A stretch of DNA of 64,000 bases, taken from assembly GCA_037349315.1 (NCBI GenBank), contig JBAIAC010000007.1, positions 6,510,001 through 6,574,000 on the forward strand, written 5' to 3'. The DNA comes from Chelydra serpentina. Lineage: Eukaryota > Chordata > Testudines > Chelydridae. Shown one piece after another: positions 61,786-64,000 of this stretch (position 1 is the stretch's first letter; every line of letters starts with the position of its first letter). The notes beneath the pieces were generated by a model that saw only the letters and a program-made list of their open reading frames with translations, had not been told where the DNA came from and made no database searches. The position numbers were made by a program, and so were the translations under genes.

Positions 61786-62058
61786 AAGGCCAGGTCTGCA
61801 CTAAAAAGTTAAGTCAACCAAACTATGCCGCTCAGGGGTGTGAAAAATCTCAGGAGCGATGTAGTTAAGCCGACCTAACCCATGGTGCAGATGGCGCTAG
61901 GTCAATGGAAGAATTCTTCTGTTGGCCTAGCAACCTCCTCTTGAGGAGATGGACTACCTCCAGTGACGGTAGTCGTAGTGGGTGTCTACACTGAAGCACT
62001 ACAGTGTCGCAGCACTGCAGTTACGCTGCTGTAGCTTTTCTAGTGTAGACGTAATCTA
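61786..62058. mobile_element. MITE inserted in the DAAM1 3' UTR
   Basis: The left end aaggccaggtctgcactaaa and right end ttttctagtgtagacgtaat are imperfect inverted repeats. The family is that of 1274-1551. Confidence 0.6.
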
Positions 62059-62346
62059 AATGTAGGTCAGAACTGATGGTCATTTAAACCAGTGCACAAA
62101 GGACTTATCTGAAACCCATTGTGTCAATGGACAGGCCCCCATTGACTTCAGTGGGCTTTGAACCGGGCCCCTTGTTTTTAACGGACATACAGTAGCAATG
62201 ATGCCAAGAAATATTTCTCTCTTAACAATGTATTTTTTCAAGTGGTTTGCTGTTTATATTGTCATTACAATTTGTAAGCAAAACTACCTGTAAAACGTCA
62301 GTCCAAAAAAACCCCAAAGCTCTCAGGGAGTAAAATAGTAACAAGT

Positions 62347-62352
62347 AATAAA
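62347..62352 (+). promoter_or_regulatory. Candidate proximal poly(A) signal
   Basis: AATAAA lies in an A/T-rich stretch, with a second at 62388 and another at 62879. Any could give a shorter DAAM1 3' UTR. The composition makes chance matches likely. Confidence 0.3.
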
Positions 62353-63651
62353 TACATAAATTTAAAAAAATTAAAAAAAAATTGGAAAATAAAAAGTAAA
62401 TGCCATTAACATAGTAACACTTAATATTCTTAAATTATACAGAATATATGGAAGACTGTTACTTTTTGCTTTTATTTATTTGTGGTGGTTTTATTTTTTT
62501 AAAACCAACAAACTCTTTTATACCATCAATATTCTTATGATCTTTTGTTTTTTGTTTTTTTCCTGTGGAGAGATTAGTTTGTCCCTGTTGCACTAGATAG
62601 TAACACTATTCGAAATAAGTTTTTCATGTAATGGGTATTATCGGTGGATTGGGATGTCATTTTTCCTATGTGTACTGTATAGCTAATGTGCTGTTTAACC
62701 TAATTGTATAAAAATATGGTTCTTAGCACCTAGAGCCGGCCCGGGGTCTCTGTGCTTTCTGAAAGCTGTGAAGTATCACTCTAAAAAGAGTTGTCAAGAG
62801 CTGTGGTCTTACGATTTTTGTTTTTCCTCATTGCAACGTTCGACGCACTGTAAGTATAAAAAAAGCGTATAATGCAGTAATAAATACAAAGTTACGGCTC
62901 CGTAAAGTCCTGCACCTCCTATCAAAGCAACTGCGAAACCGGCACATTTTTAAAGATTGAGAGTGAAGCACTTTGTTTTAAGAAGAAGAAGGGGAAAAAA
63001 TGCTTGATGGTGATTCTTGTTCCTTAACTAAAGTGCCTCTATTTATATTTTCTATTTATGGCTTAAGAAATTTGGGCTGACGCAATTTAGGGAACGGACT
63101 CTTTTTGGTGGGCGGGGGAGTCTCATGTCTGACGATCTGAGGAATGGTCAGCTAATTGTTCAGCTAGAATAATGCGTTTTGAATTTGAAAAGGCCTCCAG
63201 TCTTGCCTTTGGATCCCGCTTCCGCCGCCTGTGTAGTCATGCGGTGCTCTCGGGCTCCACCCTATGGGATTCCAGGGGAGGCTCCGGGGCTTAGTTGCCC
63301 TTCCAGACCATTCTTGTTTTCCGTCAGCCTGGTTATTGGGCTGCGTCTGCCATTTAGTTTTCTTACCAAACAAAAGGCCGTGTGCAGGTAATTCCATGTG
63401 CCATTGTTGAAAGCTACTTTTAAACAGGTGCTGGTGTCAGTAGCCACTCTTTTTTCTTGGGTGTGTATTTTACAGATTTTTTTTTTTAATAATGCCAAAA
63501 AAGGAAAAAATTACTTGTAAACTGAAGTATATGTCATGGACCTTCTTAGCTTAGTAGTGGACCAAGTTAGGTGCAAGAATGTTAGTAGCTTAGCTGCCAG
63601 GAAATGCTGTGTATGTTATGAGACTGTACATTTTTTAAGATGGCAATATGC

Positions 63652-63657
63652 AATAAA
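63652..63657 (+). promoter_or_regulatory. Likely distal poly(A) signal
   Basis: A canonical AATAAA occurs in caataaagca, with a GT-containing stretch (ttgagtgtacgt) about 15-25 nt downstream. It is the last strong signal after the stop codon, so it is the best candidate for the long-mRNA end. Confidence 0.6.
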
Positions 63658-63675
63658 GCAAAAGAATTGCATTGA

Positions 63676-64000
63676 GTGTACGTCCACAGAGCCTGCGCGT
63701 TATTTTTCAAGCCGATTTGTAGAGCAGCCGCGCCTGTGTGTCCTCAGATGAAAGCGAAGCTGCCTCTTTTGGATGGTTGCGAGTAGGCTGCTGATCCCGA
63801 AGGACGGATGAAACAAAAAACGTGTTCGGTTTTTTTTAAATGAGTTCACGAGGGGCCAGATTCTAGTCAGTTGTCTGTGTAAGCCTGGAGTCTCAACCTG
63901 TGTGCTGGTACAGTCTGCATACTGAGCACCTCACAGCCAGTGAATTCACCCTGGTGGCGCCCCTGTGAGGGAAGGAATGACTATTTCCATTTCACTGAGG
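63676..64000. other. Downstream flank
   Basis: It follows the last poly(A) signal. The final bases (tatttccatttcactgagg) resemble the start of a reversed MIR. No neighbouring gene is visible. Confidence 0.4.

Larger units (their letters stand above)
60816..63675 (+). other. DAAM1: DAAM1 3' UTR (predicted)
   Basis: The predicted 3' UTR runs from the stop codon to just past the last AATAAA (63652). It is largely repeat-free except for a GT run (60929-60952) and a MITE-like insertion (about 61786-62058). It holds A/T-rich stretches, TGTATATA motifs at 60955 and 61024, and ATTTATTT near 62475. The end point is inferred from the poly(A) signal alone. Confidence 0.7.

Noticed and set aside
63676..64000. 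A neighbouring gene after DAAM1
   Set aside because: Only short frames without known motifs are present. The flank is too short to show a downstream gene.

Overview
This is vertebrate nuclear DNA, most likely from a hidden-necked (cryptodiran) turtle. Many interspersed repeats have a tRNA-like head with Pol III A and B boxes and a CR1-like tail, which matches the tortoise Pol III SINE family. They sit among numerous CR1 LINE fragments, several hAT-type elements with 8-bp target duplications, and probable Penelope-like repeats. The species call is an inference from repeat content.

The window holds one protein-coding gene, DAAM1 (disheveled-associated activator of morphogenesis 1, a Diaphanous-related formin), on the + strand. 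I place 22 coding exons from 8305 to the stop codon at 60813-60815. Their reading phases join without a break into 961 residues. By comparison with vertebrate DAAM1 as I remember it (about 1,080 residues), only about the first 115 residues are missing, and their exons lie upstream of the window. In order the exons encode the end of the GTPase-binding region, the armadillo-type FH3/DID region, a coiled coil, the proline-rich FH1, the actin-nucleating FH2 and the C-terminal autoinhibitory DAD. A 3' UTR of about 2.9 kb follows, with a likely final poly(A) signal at 63652.

Layout: 1-8304 is upstream intron with repeats. 8305-19410 holds eleven closely spaced exons (GBD/FH3, coiled coil, FH1, start of FH2). 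19411-42157 is mostly intron (7.9, 2.3 and 12.5 kb) and carries a 30-nt microexon at 27270-27299 and one exon at 29572-29675. 42158-57443 holds most of FH2 in eight exons. 60606-60815 is the DAD exon. 60816 to about 63675 is the 3' UTR, and the rest is downstream flank.

The most notable signals are the in-frame microexon with UGC motifs just upstream of its acceptor, a non-canonical GC-AG intron after the first exon, a purine-rich acceptor before the coiled-coil exon, a long UG repeat beside the donor that precedes the microexon intron, and hammerhead-ribozyme-like cores in the Penelope-like repeats. No second protein-coding gene, functional RNA gene or CRISPR array was found.
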